Shown here: positions 1-8,334 of the stretch, one piece after another
Numbering within the stretch: position 1 is the first letter of the stretch
How the letters are laid out: each line of letters opens with the position of its first letter
Notes under the pieces: generated by a model
Told to the model about the DNA's origin: nothing
The model's database searches: none
The model's input: the letters and a program-made list of their open reading frames with translations, nothing else
Source of the DNA: CF-118 sp035934385
GTDB taxonomy: Bacteria; Chloroflexota; Dormibacteria; Dormibacterales; Dormibacteraceae
Length of the DNA stretch: 64,000 nucleotides
NCBI GenBank assembly: GCA_035934385.1
Contig: DASYXY010000055.1
Span: 1 to 64,000, forward strand
Reading direction: 5' to 3'
Made by a program: the position numbers and the translations under genes

Positions 1-480
1 CAAACCGATCGCCCGGCCGCGTCGGTTGGCCGGCACGATCGCCGGGATCATCGCGAGCGTCTGTGGGGTCATCAGCGCTCCGCCCACTCCCTGGAGCACG
101 CGCGCCGTGACCAAGATCCCGGCCGACGGCGCCAGTGCGCATGCGACTGATGCTCCACCGAAAACCAGGATCCCGACGATCAGCAAACGCCTCGGGCCGT
201 AGAGGTCACCCAGCCGCCCACCAGTGATCAATAGAGCCGCATAGACCAGGGTGTAAGCGTTCAGGACCCAGAGAACCTGGTCGAGGCTCGAATGCAGCCC
301 GGTCATGATGCTGGGAATGGCGATGTTGACGATGGTTGTGTCGAGGACGACAAGAAACGCGCCCAGACACAGGATGGCCAGCGCCGCCCAGGTGCGCGCC
401 GACAGCTGTTGCTGCGGCGGCGCGACAACTGCAACTCGGTTTCTCGCCGCCTCAATCGATCGTGTTGAAAGCTCAGCCAT
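1..480 (-). CDS. DHA2-type MFS exporter, N-terminal part (cut by window edge)
   Basis: Proton-driven multidrug-type exporter of the major facilitator superfamily in the cytoplasmic membrane. Only the first 160 residues are present: the ATG is at 480 and the frame is still open at base 1. TM1 spans about residues 31-52 and contains LDTTIVNIAIP (46-56), typical of the 14-TM DHA2/EmrB group. The loop 2-3 signature GGRLGDLYGPRR is at 87-98 and RVLQGVGGALMTP at 127-139. An AGAGGA Shine-Dalgarno lies about 6 nt before the ATG. A LacI-family-like operator sits just upstream (493-504), and the gene diverges from the LuxR regulator at 637. The substrate cannot be predicted. Confidence 0.88.
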   Translation of the reverse strand, partial: MAELSTRSIEAARNRVAVVAPPQQQLSARTWAALAILCLGAFLVVLDTTIVNIAIPSIMTGLHSSLDQVLWVLNAYTLVYAALLITGGRLGDLYGPRRLLIVGILVFGGASVACALAPSAGILVTARVLQGVGGALMTPQTLAMIPAIVPANRRGRAIGL

Positions 481-492
481 TGCAATTCCTCT

Positions 493-504
493 GCAAACGT
501 TTCC
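493..504. promoter_or_regulatory. possible LacI/GalR-family operator before the MFS gene
   Basis: GCAAACGTTTCC is a near-perfect palindrome around a central CG, the core pattern recognised by LacI/GalR/PurR-family repressors. It lies 13 nt before the exporter ATG at 480. No LacI-family regulator is encoded in the window, so this rests on the motif and its position alone. Confidence 0.3.
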
Positions 505-636
505 GGCAGTCCTACGGCTGGGCCAACTCTGCCCGCACTGGGCGCGGAGAACATCGGGTGGTCACCCATTTGCGGTCCCCATTTCGCGCGCCGCAGTCCC
601 CAACGGCTTGGTGTGCGACTAGGCTTGGCCTAGAAC

Positions 637-2319
637 ATGACGAAGCTGGAAACACTCCCCTTCAAGAACGGCCGACCGACCGCAACCGCAGGTCTCCGAG
701 CTTCCTTGAAGGCTCCAGACCTCCAGAGACGGCGTCGCGATCTGCTCGATAGCTTCGATCGCGACGGGGACCCCGGCGTCCAGCTCGAGGTCGCTTTCCT
801 CGAATACATGGTTCATGACTTCGACGCCGGGCTTGCGACCGCGTTGGCCGCTTACCGAGGACTCAGAAAGCAGGGGCGCAAGAGGCGGGCCGCGCTTGCG
901 GCGGCGGCGGTCGGGCGGATTTATTTCGAAGGGCTGAACAACCACGTCGCAGCCCGCGGCTGGTTCTCGCGGGGCCGCACGATGTTGGCGGACGAGGGAG
1001 AGTGCGTTGAGCGTGGTTGGGTCGAGCTGGGTCTGGTCGGCTGTTCGGTCACCGACGTCGGGGCCCTCGCCACCAAGGCGGCCGAGGCCGTCAAGCTGGC
1101 GCGAAAGTTCGAGGACCTCGACCTCGAGTGCAAGGCGCTCGCGGACCAGGGGCTGGCCCTGGTCACGCTTGGACGCAGCGCCGAGGGCATGGAGCTGATC
1201 GACGAGGCGATGGCGATTCTCAACAGCGGCGAGGTCCATTCCTTCGCGGCCGGCCAGGTTGCATGCTGCACCGTGACCGCCTGCGAACGGATCGGTGATC
1301 TTGCCCGGGCCGACGCCTGGCTCCGGGTCTTAGATGAATCGGGCATATCGCACAGCGACCAGCAGGCACCCTCGTTGTTTGCGCACTGCCAGGCGACGTA
1401 CGGCAGCCTTCTCTGCCAGGTCGGTCGCTGGGACGACGCGGAGACCGCGCTAACACTCAGCCTGACCGCCGGTCGGACCGGTTTCTTTCTCCACCGGGTC
1501 ATGTCCCGCGCTTCGCTGGCCGACCTCCGCGTGCGCCAGGGCCGACTTCGGGAGGCGGAGCAGCTGCTCGCCGCATGCGGCGACCGGTGGGAGGCCATTC
1601 CGACTCGAGCGAAATTGCACTACGTCCGTGGTGAGTTCGAGCATGCCGTTTCATCGGTGAAACAGGCGCTGCGGCAGATCGGCGAAGACCATGTAAGAGC
1701 GGTGCCGCTGTTGGCATTGCTTGCAAATGCCGAGATCGCGCGCGGTGACGTCGATGCCGCCCGCCGCGCGGCCGAGAGCGCCGAACTCCTGGCGCGCGAG
1801 ACGCGATCACCCGGGCTGATCGGCGAGGCGGCGTTGGCGATGGGCAACGTGCTGTCTGCGCAAGGGAAGGTCGGCACGGCGACCACCGCGCTCGAGGCGG
1901 GATTGCAAGCCGTCGCGCCCATCGAGCAGGTACTTACCAAGGGCGCTCTGCATCTTGCGCTGGCGCGGCTGCTGGCTGATTCCGACGCCCGCGTGGCAGT
2001 CACCGAAGCCCGAGCCGCCCTCGCGATCTTTGAAAGGCTCGACGCGCCCGAGGCCGAGGTCTGCGCGACTCTCCTGCGACGGCTCGGAGCCAAGGTGTCC
2101 TACAGTCCCCGCCCTCCGGCGGACCCGCTGGCGCCCCTCAGCCGGCGCGAGCGCGAGATAGTCGATCTAATCGGCCAGGGGCTGACCAACGCACAGATCG
2201 GCGAAAAGCTGTTCATCTCCCCGAAAACTGCCGAACACCACGTGAGCAACATCCTGGGCAAGCTCGCCCTGCGAAGTCGCTTCGAAGTCGCCGCCATAAC
2301 CACGGCGATGCCAGCCTAA
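637..2319 (+). CDS. LuxR-family transcriptional regulator with TPR-like body
   Basis: Transcription factor of about 560 residues. The last ~60 residues are a LuxR/GerE helix-turn-helix (LSRREREIVDLIGQGLTN, then KTAEHHVSNILGKL), which binds DNA. The preceding ~450 residues are Ala/Leu/Glu-rich helical pairs typical of tetratricopeptide-like sensor modules in MalT/LAL-type and related regulators. I see no Walker A P-loop, so it is not a classical LAL ATPase. The ATG at 637 follows a TAGGCT hexamer at 620-625, 11 nt upstream, implying a very short leader. It diverges from the MFS exporter and may control it; the signal is unknown. Confidence 0.85.
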   Translation: MTKLETLPFKNGRPTATAGLRASLKAPDLQRRRRDLLDSFDRDGDPGVQLEVAFLEYMVHDFDAGLATALAAYRGLRKQGRKRRAALAAAAVGRIYFEGLNNHVAARGWFSRGRTMLADEGECVERGWVELGLVGCSVTDVGALATKAAEAVKLARKFEDLDLECKALADQGLALVTLGRSAEGMELIDEAMAILNSGEVHSFAAGQVACCTVTACERIGDLARADAWLRVLDESGISHSDQQAPSLFAHCQATYGSLLCQVGRWDDAETALTLSLTAGRTGFFLHRVMSRASLADLRVRQGRLREAEQLLAACGDRWEAIPTRAKLHYVRGEFEHAVSSVKQALRQIGEDHVRAVPLLALLANAEIARGDVDAARRAAESAELLARETRSPGLIGEAALAMGNVLSAQGKVGTATTALEAGLQAVAPIEQVLTKGALHLALARLLADSDARVAVTEARAALAIFERLDAPEAEVCATLLRRLGAKVSYSPRPPADPLAPLSRREREIVDLIGQGLTNAQIGEKLFISPKTAEHHVSNILGKLALRSRFEVAAITTAMPA

Positions 2320-2406
2320 GGCGACCCCCCGCCGCCGCGATTCAAGAACTTTGGGGGTGGCTGATGGGTATGTCCCCGATTCGGAACATGCCCGGTCCGC
2401 TGGACA

Positions 2407-3276
2407 GTGCCTATCAGTTCGATGGGGCACACAATTTCGGTACGAAACGGGCCGGCTGTCCAGGCGGCTCAAGAGATCGCCCGGCGTCACGGCATCGCGG
2501 CCGAGCAGGCCCGAGTCTTGCACGACGCGACAAATGTTGTAGTTCACCTCGCCCCCTCACCGGTCGTGGCGAAGATCGGCCGCGCCTCGGTTGGAGATCA
2601 CGGTTGGCGCAAGCTGACCACTGAGCTCGAGATCGCACGCCACCTCATTCGTGCCGGCGCCCCAGTCGTTGGCCCTAGCCAGGAACTGCCGCCGGGCCCG
2701 CACGCACAGGGCGACTTTGCGATGACGTTCTGGCGCCATCAGAATCACGATCCTGACGCGATTGCGACAAGCCGGGGCGCCGGGCATGCCTTGGCGCAAG
2801 TCTATGAGGGGCTGGACACTTACCCTGAAACCTTCCCCTCGTTCTTAGAGCGCCAGGTGAGGCGGACCGCAAAGATCCTATTCGGCGAATCAGCCCCTTC
2901 CCCACTCTCTATCTGTGACCGTGACTTTCTCCGTAGCCAGTACCTGAGCATCACCTCGGAGCTCCACGGCCGAAAGCTCAGGTTTCGAACCCTGCACGGG
3001 GATCCTCATCGCGGCAACGTACTGGTGAGCAAGGTCGGGTATCTGTTGATCGACTTCGAGTCTGTTTGCTCAGGGCCGCTCGAATGGGACCTGAGCGCGT
3101 TGCCTGGACTAGGCGCAGGCGCCTTCAATGTGGACGAAGACCTGCTTTCACTGCTGCGAAGGCTGCGAAGCCTATGCGTCGCGGTCTGGTGCTGGGCGAG
3201 GGCCAGGAGTTCGACGTCGCTGGACCGCACAGCCAGGTACCACATGGGCGTACTCAGGCTCGCGGCCGAAACCTAG
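2407..3276 (+). CDS. phosphotransferase of the APH/choline-kinase-like fold
   Basis: Small-molecule kinase of the aminoglycoside phosphotransferase/homoserine kinase-like superfamily, about 289 residues. The catalytic loop HGDPHRGNVL (near residues 197-206) holds the catalytic Asp and Mg-binding Asn, and IDFE (near 214-217) is the DFG-equivalent metal site. The GTG at 2407 gives the longest product; an ATG five codons on (2422) is an equally good start. N-terminal ATP-site features are weak, as usual in this family. Nothing nearby points to an antibiotic substrate, so I would not call it a resistance gene. It stops just before the antisense 3' end of the RNase P RNA. Confidence 0.75.
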   Translation: MPISSMGHTISVRNGPAVQAAQEIARRHGIAAEQARVLHDATNVVVHLAPSPVVAKIGRASVGDHGWRKLTTELEIARHLIRAGAPVVGPSQELPPGPHAQGDFAMTFWRHQNHDPDAIATSRGAGHALAQVYEGLDTYPETFPSFLERQVRRTAKILFGESAPSPLSICDRDFLRSQYLSITSELHGRKLRFRTLHGDPHRGNVLVSKVGYLLIDFESVCSGPLEWDLSALPGLGAGAFNVDEDLLSLLRRLRSLCVAVWCWARARSSTSLDRTARYHMGVLRLAAET

Positions 3277-3287
3277 GGATACAGATG

Positions 3288-3686
3288 GTGGGCCGAGAGC
3301 GGACTGTAAGCCGGGTTCTGTGTCCCTTGCGGGACGGTGACCATCTGTCTACGACGCCGGTTGCCCGGCGCCTCCAGCGACCGATACCCGAGGGCTCGGC
3401 GAGCAGCCTTATCCCCTGAGGGGACGCCCTCCTACTTGGTCTTGCTCCGGGCGGGGTTTGCCTGGCCGGCAGGTCGCCCTGCCGCCGGTGGGCTCTTACC
3501 CCACCGTTTCACCCTTACCCGAGGAGCCTCTCTAGAGACAGGCCCTCCTGGCGGTTTGATTTCTGTGGCACTTTCCTTCGGGTCGCCCCGACTGGGTGTT
3601 ACCCAGCGCCCTGCTCTTTGGAGCCCGGACTTTCCTCCAACGCTATTTACTTCGCCGGCGGTCACCCGTCCGCCTCGGCCCGGCGT
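3288..3686 (-). ncRNA. rnpB: RNase P RNA
   Basis: Catalytic RNA that removes tRNA 5' leaders, about 400 nt, bacterial type A-like. On the minus strand it shows the universal 5' core GAGGAAAGTCCGGGCTCC (complement of about 3621-3638) and the 3' core ACAGAACCCGGCTTACAG (complement of 3303-3320), which together make P4. The termini pair as P1: GGCCGAG (complement of 3674-3680) with CUCGGCC (complement of 3291-3297). Purine-rich GGTGAAACGGTGGGGTAAGAG, the P10-12 region, lies between. The ends are placed from P1 and may be off by a few bases. Long open frames here are spurious. Confidence 0.95.
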
Positions 3687-3690
3687 AAGT

Positions 3691-4128
3691 CTACCCACGG
3701 ATGTTCGCGAGCATGCGTCGGGTCCTGGCGGCGAGGTAGCGGCCGTTGGTGAGTTGGAAGATGCCGTGGATGACGTGCCCCACGAAGCCCTTCGCCTTGC
3801 GGTCCAGCCTGATGGCGACGATGGAGCCGCCGTTGGGTCTGGGCCGGATCTCCATCCGCCACGTGCCGCCCGGCTGCGAGGCGTTGGCCTCCTCGACCGT
3901 CGCAGTGATCACGGGCTCCTTCCACTCGTAGCGCTCGATCGACCAGATGCCCAGGCTCGTGGTTCCCTCCCTGACTCGCGCCCAGCCATCGCCGCGCTCG
4001 AGCACCTGGAACGATTCGGGTGAGAGGTCTGGCCACAGCTCCGCGCGCCGCGGCCCGAACTCGGTCAGCGCGTCCCACACCACTTTGGGGTCCAGGTCCG
4101 TGCTGACTGAATAACTAACCCTTGCCAT
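3691..4128 (-). CDS. SRPBCC (START-like) family protein
   Basis: A 145-residue member of the SRPBCC/polyketide-cyclase-like superfamily, a helix-grip fold that usually binds a hydrophobic ligand. The pattern is typical: ISVSTDLDP-like first strand (YSVSTDLDPKVVWDAL, residues 6-21), LGIWSIERYEWKEP in the middle and a long C-terminal helix (QLTNGRYLAARTRRML). No catalytic residues can be assigned. Its ATG overlaps the 3' end of the RNase H gene by 14 nt, so the two are co-transcribed. It lies immediately upstream of rnpB. Confidence 0.75.
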   Translation of the reverse strand: MARVSYSVSTDLDPKVVWDALTEFGPRRAELWPDLSPESFQVLERGDGWARVREGTTSLGIWSIERYEWKEPVITATVEEANASQPGGTWRMEIRPRPNGGSIVAIRLDRKAKGFVGHVIHGIFQLTNGRYLAARTRRMLANIRG

Positions 4129-4528
4129 GTTCGTCGAGAGCCTGGTTGGCGAGGTAGTCCGCGCGCTTGTTCTGCTCGCGCTCGACGTGCTTGACCTTGA
4201 CTTCGGGAAACGAGTTCAGCAGCTCTTTTGCGCGCGCGTTCAACTCTTTCAGCCTCGCCTCTTTGACCCGGTAACCTCCGTTCACCTGCTCGACGACAAG
4301 CTTGGAATCGAGGCACACCTCGAGCTCGTCGGGCTTCCACGGCTGCACCGCTTTGAGACCGTCGATGAGGGCGTGGTACTCGGCCTCGTTGTTGGTCATC
4401 ACCCCGAGCCGGCGGTGCATGGTCTTCAGCTTCATACCGTCCTCATCTTCGATGACTATGCCGGCGGCGGCGGGTCCTGGATTGCCGCGCGAGGCGCCGT
4501 CCGTCCGGAGGCGCAGGAACTTCGTCAA
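4115..4528 (-). CDS. rnhA: RNase H-like nuclease (RNase HI fold)
   Basis: Ribonuclease H family protein cutting RNA in RNA-DNA hybrids, 137 residues. All four acidic residues can be placed: D10 (TDGASRGNPG), E48 (NNEAEY), D74 (CLDSKL) and D124 (NKRADYLAN). The NNEAE and ANQAL motifs match the compact YpdQ/YpeP-like bacterial RNase HI proteins. The TTG at 4528 overlaps the preceding gene's stop region by a few bases and puts the first strand right at the N-terminus. Longer starts run antisense-like through the zinc-ribbon gene and are unlikely. Confidence 0.85.
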   Translation of the reverse strand: MTKFLRLRTDGASRGNPGPAAAGIVIEDEDGMKLKTMHRRLGVMTNNEAEYHALIDGLKAVQPWKPDELEVCLDSKLVVEQVNGGYRVKEARLKELNARAKELLNSFPEVKVKHVEREQNKRADYLANQALDEHGKG

Positions 4529-4529
4529 C

Positions 4530-5222
4530 TTACGACTGAACGAGGATGCGGCCGCAGTTCTCGCACTGCACCAGCGCGTCGCCCTTGCGGAGGATCTGCA
4601 TGCCCGACGAGGTGACGGTGACGTGGCAGGCCGAGCACTGCGTCCCGCTGACCTTCGCGATCGGAGGCCGGACGCGGATGCGACTGAAGAGCGCCTGGTC
4701 ACGCTGCGGCACCTGGGCCCAGATGCCCTCCTTCTCAGTGACTACCTCGTCAAGCTCCGTGTTCCACTCGCTGAGCTGGCTGCGCAGGCCTGGCTCCTCC
4801 TCTGTCGATGTCCGCCTTGCGTCGTCGAGCTCTCTGGTCGCCGAGCGAACTGCTTCATCCGCCGCCTCGGCGTCCTCCATGATCTGCAGCTCGGCCTCCT
4901 CCTCCTCGGCGAAGCGAGCCTTCATGTGCGCGACCTCGGTGGACATCTGCATGAGCTCGGTCGGGTTGCGGATGCGGCCGCTCATGAGCTCCTTTTCCCT
5001 GGTGCGGAGGCGGGAGCGGTGGTCTTCGCGCACCTTGTCCGACTCGCGAAGCCTGCCTGCAACCTCGTCCTGCCTTGCGCGTGCCGAGGCCAGCGTGTCC
5101 TCGCGCTCGACGACGGTGGGATCCGACTGCAGCCTGGCCTCGGTGGCTGCGATCGACTCGCGGAGCGTGCGCTCTCGATCGACCAGCGCCTGGTAGCGGA
5201 GCAGGAGCTGGGCTGAGGTCAA
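4530..5222 (-). CDS. coiled-coil protein with C4 zinc ribbon
   Basis: A 230-residue protein of the COG1579 type: a long antiparallel coiled coil (heptads rich in E/R/L over residues ~10-180) followed by a C-terminal zinc ribbon with C196-x2-C199 and C220-x2-C223. Family members are thought to bind nucleic acid, but the biochemical role is not established. The neighbouring RNase H gene is a common partner. Its ATG overlaps the DUF3467 stop by 4 nt, so translation is probably coupled. Confidence 0.85.
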   Translation of the reverse strand: MTSAQLLLRYQALVDRERTLRESIAATEARLQSDPTVVEREDTLASARARQDEVAGRLRESDKVREDHRSRLRTREKELMSGRIRNPTELMQMSTEVAHMKARFAEEEEAELQIMEDAEAADEAVRSATRELDDARRTSTEEEPGLRSQLSEWNTELDEVVTEKEGIWAQVPQRDQALFSRIRVRPPIAKVSGTQCSACHVTVTSSGMQILRKGDALVQCENCGRILVQS

Positions 5223-5536
5223 CGAGCCGGCTTCGGTGGCTCGGTGTCGAAGCCGATGCGGTGCGCGTTGGCTGCCCGGTCTTCGGTGACTACCATCTCG
5301 CCGAACCGCGCTTCGTATGCCTGCACGTTCTGCGAGAGCAGCTGCGAGAGCAGCTTCATGTGATTGGGGCTCATGCCCACGCGCGAGTAAACGCGGACCA
5401 GACCAGGCTCCTCAGGCGCCCACTGTCCGAAATTGAGGACGAAACCGAGCGGGTTGCCGTTGATCAGCACGGCATCTGTGTAGACGACCTGGCTGGCGCT
5501 TTCCTGGACCTTGACCTTGACCGGCAGATCGCTCAC
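5219..5536 (-). CDS. DUF3467 family protein
   Basis: A 105-residue protein matching the DUF3467 pattern: a start like VKVKVQESASQVVYTDAVLI, the NGNPLGFVLNFGQ block, and VYSRVGMSPNHMKLLSQLL followed by a Tyr/Phe-rich end. The function of the family is unknown. The GTG at 5536 overlaps the biotin-carrier stop as GTGA. It lies between a biotin carrier and a zinc-ribbon protein in one transcript, which gives no firm hint about its role. Confidence 0.75.
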   Translation of the reverse strand: MSDLPVKVKVQESASQVVYTDAVLINGNPLGFVLNFGQWAPEEPGLVRVYSRVGMSPNHMKLLSQLLSQNVQAYEARFGEMVVTEDRAANAHRIGFDTEPPKPAR

Positions 5537-5742
5537 TCCAAAACCACCAGAACCTGGCCCTCCTTCACGACGTCGGTTTCCTTGACGCGGATCTCTTTCA
5601 CGCGCCCCGCCTTGGGGGCGGTCACGGGAATCTCCATCTTCATCGACTCGAGGATCATGAGCACATCGTCCTCGACCACCTGGTCACCGGGCTTTGATGT
5701 GATCTTCCACACGCTGCCGACAAGCTCGGCCTTGACCTCCAT
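5533..5742 (-). CDS. biotin carboxyl carrier protein (biotin/lipoyl domain)
   Basis: A free-standing 69-residue biotinyl domain that carries CO2 between biotin carboxylase and a carboxyltransferase. The biotinylation motif ESMKM has the acceptor Lys at residue 35, and the flanking Gly/Pro turns (KPGDQV, APKAGRV) are where the half-barrel fold needs them. It starts one base after the BKACE stop codon and is in the same transcript as the carboxyltransferase-like beta subunit at 6761-8323. No biotin carboxylase gene is in the window. Confidence 0.9.
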   Translation of the reverse strand: MEVKAELVGSVWKITSKPGDQVVEDDVLMILESMKMEIPVTAPKAGRVKEIRVKETDVVKEGQVLVVLE

Positions 5743-6627
5743 CTATTTGGCGCGATGCATGGCCGGCGCGGGCCTGGGCTCTGGCTCGAGTCCGAGCTGC
5801 TTGCGCGCGTCGGCCGGCGAAGCCGCCTCGTTGCCGAGCTCCCGGCACATGCGCGCAGCTTTGGCCACCAGCTCGCCGTTGGATTTCGCCATCCGGCCTT
5901 CCTCCAGGTAGAAGTTGTCTTCGAGTCCGACGCGAACGTTGCCGCCCATCGTGATGGCCGCCGCGACGAGCGGCCACTGCGCAAGGCTGATGCCGATCAC
6001 CTGCCAGTGCGATTGTGGCGGAAGCGTGTCGACCTGGTCGATGAGGTGGCGGGTGGACGCGGGGATTCCGCCGAGCACTCCCATGATGAGGCTGAACTGA
6101 TAGGGCGGATTCAGGATTCCCTGATGGATGAGGGGCCGCGTGTTGCCGATGTGGCCCGTGTCGAAGCACTCGAGCTCCGGGCGGATACTCGCTTCGTTCA
6201 TGGTTTTCAGGAAGAAGCTGATGTCCTTGAAAGGGTTGGCGAACACGTGGTCGTGGATGAACTCCTTTCTTCTTTCTGAGTAGATCGCGTAGTTCATGCT
6301 GCCCATGTTCAGGGCGGCCATCTCGGGCTTGAGCTCTCTGATGTGGGCGATGCGCTGCTCGGCCGGGATGCCGACCGCGCCTGTCGAGAAGTTGACGATC
6401 ACGTCGGATCGTGCCCTGACCTCCGAGTAGATCTGCGCGAACGTTTCGACCGACCAGTCGGGGCCGCCCTCGGCGGTCCTCGCATGGATGTGAACGATTG
6501 CGGCTCCCTCTTGCGCGGCCCGAGCCGCCTCCTCGCCGATCTCGCGGGGCGTGTACGGAATGGCCGGGCACTGGTCGCGGGTCGCGAGGACGCCGGTGAG
6601 GGCGGCGGTGATGATGGTCCTGGTCAC
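5743..6627 (-). CDS. beta-keto acid cleavage enzyme (BKACE, DUF849)
   Basis: Zn-dependent Claisen-type enzyme that condenses a beta-keto acid with acetyl-CoA to give an acetoacetate-derived product and a new CoA ester. The founding member is 3-keto-5-aminohexanoate cleavage enzyme of lysine fermentation. At 294 residues it is full length. The Zn-binding HxH is H46/H48 in IVHIHART, and NFSTGA, LNMGSMN and FDTGHIGN are recognisable family blocks. The start is a GTG at 6627. Substrate specificity varies widely in this family and cannot be read here, but neighbours for acyl-CoA carboxylation and electron transfer fit amino-acid or acyl catabolism. Confidence 0.85.
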   Translation of the reverse strand: MTRTIITAALTGVLATRDQCPAIPYTPREIGEEAARAAQEGAAIVHIHARTAEGGPDWSVETFAQIYSEVRARSDVIVNFSTGAVGIPAEQRIAHIRELKPEMAALNMGSMNYAIYSERRKEFIHDHVFANPFKDISFFLKTMNEASIRPELECFDTGHIGNTRPLIHQGILNPPYQFSLIMGVLGGIPASTRHLIDQVDTLPPQSHWQVIGISLAQWPLVAAAITMGGNVRVGLEDNFYLEEGRMAKSNGELVAKAARMCRELGNEAASPADARKQLGLEPEPRPAPAMHRAK

Positions 6628-6628
6628 G

Positions 6629-6728
6629 GTCTTAACAGGCAGGGTTGCATTGCCCTCTGGATTCGTTCAAATTCGTCGGCGCGTGGTGCGTTGGCGAGGG
6701 GGAGGGTCGCCGGGAGGAGGGAGGGCCC
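6629..6728 (-). repeat. dispersed ~100-nt intergenic repeat, copy 1
   Basis: This stretch between the carboxylase beta gene and the BKACE gene shares both ends with 62419-62527 on the opposite strand. The 12-mer GGGCCCTCCCTC is at one end (complement of 6717-6728), and an identical 21-mer at the other (complement of 6629-6649, compare 62507-62527). The interior is also C-rich and similar in character but less conserved. The 21-mer ends 2 nt before the BKACE GTG. Confidence 0.55.
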
Positions 6729-6760
6729 AGCCAAGGGTGTGGCGATTTGGGCGGGTGACC

Positions 6761-8323
6761 TCATACCGGGATGTTGCCGTGCTTGCGCCACGGCCGGTCG
6801 ACCTTCTTGGTGCGGGCTTGCTCGAGGCCATCGATGATGACGCGCCGAGTCTCGGCCGGATCGATCACGTCGTCGATCATCGCCCAACCGGCGGCCAGGT
6901 ATGGGTTGATCTGGGCGCGAATGGTCTCGAGCAGCTGGGCGCGTGTCTCCTCCGGGTTGGTCGCAGCCTCGATCTGTTTGTTGAAGATGATGTTCACCGC
7001 GCCCTCAGGTCCCATCACTGAGATCTCCGCGAACGGCCAGGCGACGAGCACGTCCGGTCCGTAGCCCTTGCCGCACATCACGTAGTAGCCGGCGCCGTAC
7101 GCCTTGCGCATGATGATCGTGATCTTGGGCACGGTCGCTTCTGACGTCGCGTAAAGCATCTTCGCCCCGTGCCGGATGATGCCTTCCTTCTCGACCTGCG
7201 AGCCGACGAGGAAGCCGGGCACGTCCATCAAATAGACAAGGGGCACGTTGAACGCGTCGCACATCCGGATGAAGCGCGCGGCTTTGTCCGCCGAATCGGA
7301 GTCGAGGATTCCGCCTTTCACCATCGGCTGGTTGGCCACCACTCCGACCGGGTGCCCACCGGCACGGGCGAAGCCAATGACGATGTTCTTGGCCCACGTC
7401 GGCTTCACCTCGAACCACGAGTCCTCGTCGAACACCGATTTGATGACGCGCTTCACGTCGTAAGCCGCGCGCGGGTTGCTCGGAACGATCTTCTCGAGCC
7501 CATCGACCTGGCGGTCAGACGGATCGCTGGACGGCATGCGCGGCGGAGGCTCGGAGTTGTTGGACGGCAGGTAAGACAGAAAACGCCGCACCGCCACGAT
7601 GCACGCCGCGTCGTCATCGACCTCGTTGTCCCCCACTCCGGACTCGTAGCAGTGCACCTGCGATCCGCCCATGTCGTGGTCGGTGACCTCCTCGCCCGTC
7701 GCCGCCTTCACGAGTCGCGCGCCACCCAGCGACATCGAGGAAGTGTCCTTGACCATCGGCACGAAGTCCGCCAGGCCCGGGATGTACGCGGTGCCCGCGG
7801 CGCACGGCCCCAGCATCGCCGCGACCTGCGGGATAACGCCTGACATCACCACCTGGTCGTAGAACAGCCAGCCCGTGCCGGCGAACGTCGAGCCAGACGC
7901 CTCCTGGATGCGTGCGCCGGCCGAGTCCAGCAGCCACACGATCGGCTTGCGGTAACGAAGCGCGAGCTCCCGAACGCGCGCAGCTTTGAACTGCTCGCCC
8001 ACCGCTCCCATCGACCCCGCCATGACCGTGAAGTCATAGGCGATGACCCACACCTGGCGGCCATCGATCTCTCCGTGCCCGGTGACCACACCGTCCGCGG
8101 GCGAGCCGTCAGGCGATGGCTCGATGCCCCGAACCGGCTGCTGCTCGGCCAGCAATCCGAACTCGACGAAACTGCCCTTGTCGAACAGCAGGTCGATGCG
8201 TTCGCGCACCGTGAGCTTGCCCTTTTCGTGCTGCTTGGCGATGCGCTGACCGCCGCCCATACCCAGGTTCTTCTTCCTGCGGGCATGCAGGTCCGACACC
8301 CGGCTCTTGTACTCGTCGGCCAC
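6761..8323 (-). CDS. acyl-CoA carboxylase carboxyltransferase (beta) subunit
   Basis: Carboxyltransferase of the propionyl/methylcrotonyl-CoA carboxylase type, transferring CO2 from carboxybiotin to an acyl-CoA. About 520 residues. Crotonase-like halves are seen: N-terminal GKLTVRERIDLLFDKGSFVE and GGSQVHCYESGVGDNE, C-terminal VGVVANQPMVKGGILDSDSADKAARF, MRKAYGAGYYVMCG and FAEISVMGPEGAVNII. I start it at the GTG at 8323, which gives the usual family length and a short gap after the glycosyltransferase stop. An ATG at 8386 would add 21 residues and overlap that gene. The acyl substrate cannot be fixed from sequence alone. Confidence 0.92.
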   Translation of the reverse strand: MADEYKSRVSDLHARRKKNLGMGGGQRIAKQHEKGKLTVRERIDLLFDKGSFVEFGLLAEQQPVRGIEPSPDGSPADGVVTGHGEIDGRQVWVIAYDFTVMAGSMGAVGEQFKAARVRELALRYRKPIVWLLDSAGARIQEASGSTFAGTGWLFYDQVVMSGVIPQVAAMLGPCAAGTAYIPGLADFVPMVKDTSSMSLGGARLVKAATGEEVTDHDMGGSQVHCYESGVGDNEVDDDAACIVAVRRFLSYLPSNNSEPPPRMPSSDPSDRQVDGLEKIVPSNPRAAYDVKRVIKSVFDEDSWFEVKPTWAKNIVIGFARAGGHPVGVVANQPMVKGGILDSDSADKAARFIRMCDAFNVPLVYLMDVPGFLVGSQVEKEGIIRHGAKMLYATSEATVPKITIIMRKAYGAGYYVMCGKGYGPDVLVAWPFAEISVMGPEGAVNIIFNKQIEAATNPEETRAQLLETIRAQINPYLAAGWAMIDDVIDPAETRRVIIDGLEQARTKKVDRPWRKHGNIPV

Positions 8324-8334
8324 CGATGGGAATT

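Noticed and set aside
3337..4023. 228-residue plus-strand frame through rnpB and the SRPBCC gene
   Set aside because: Covers the RNase P RNA and the antisense of a real gene.
5684..6571. 295-residue minus-strand frame overlapping BKACE
   Set aside because: Out-of-frame shadow rich in Arg, His and Gly; the BKACE frame carries recognisable motifs.
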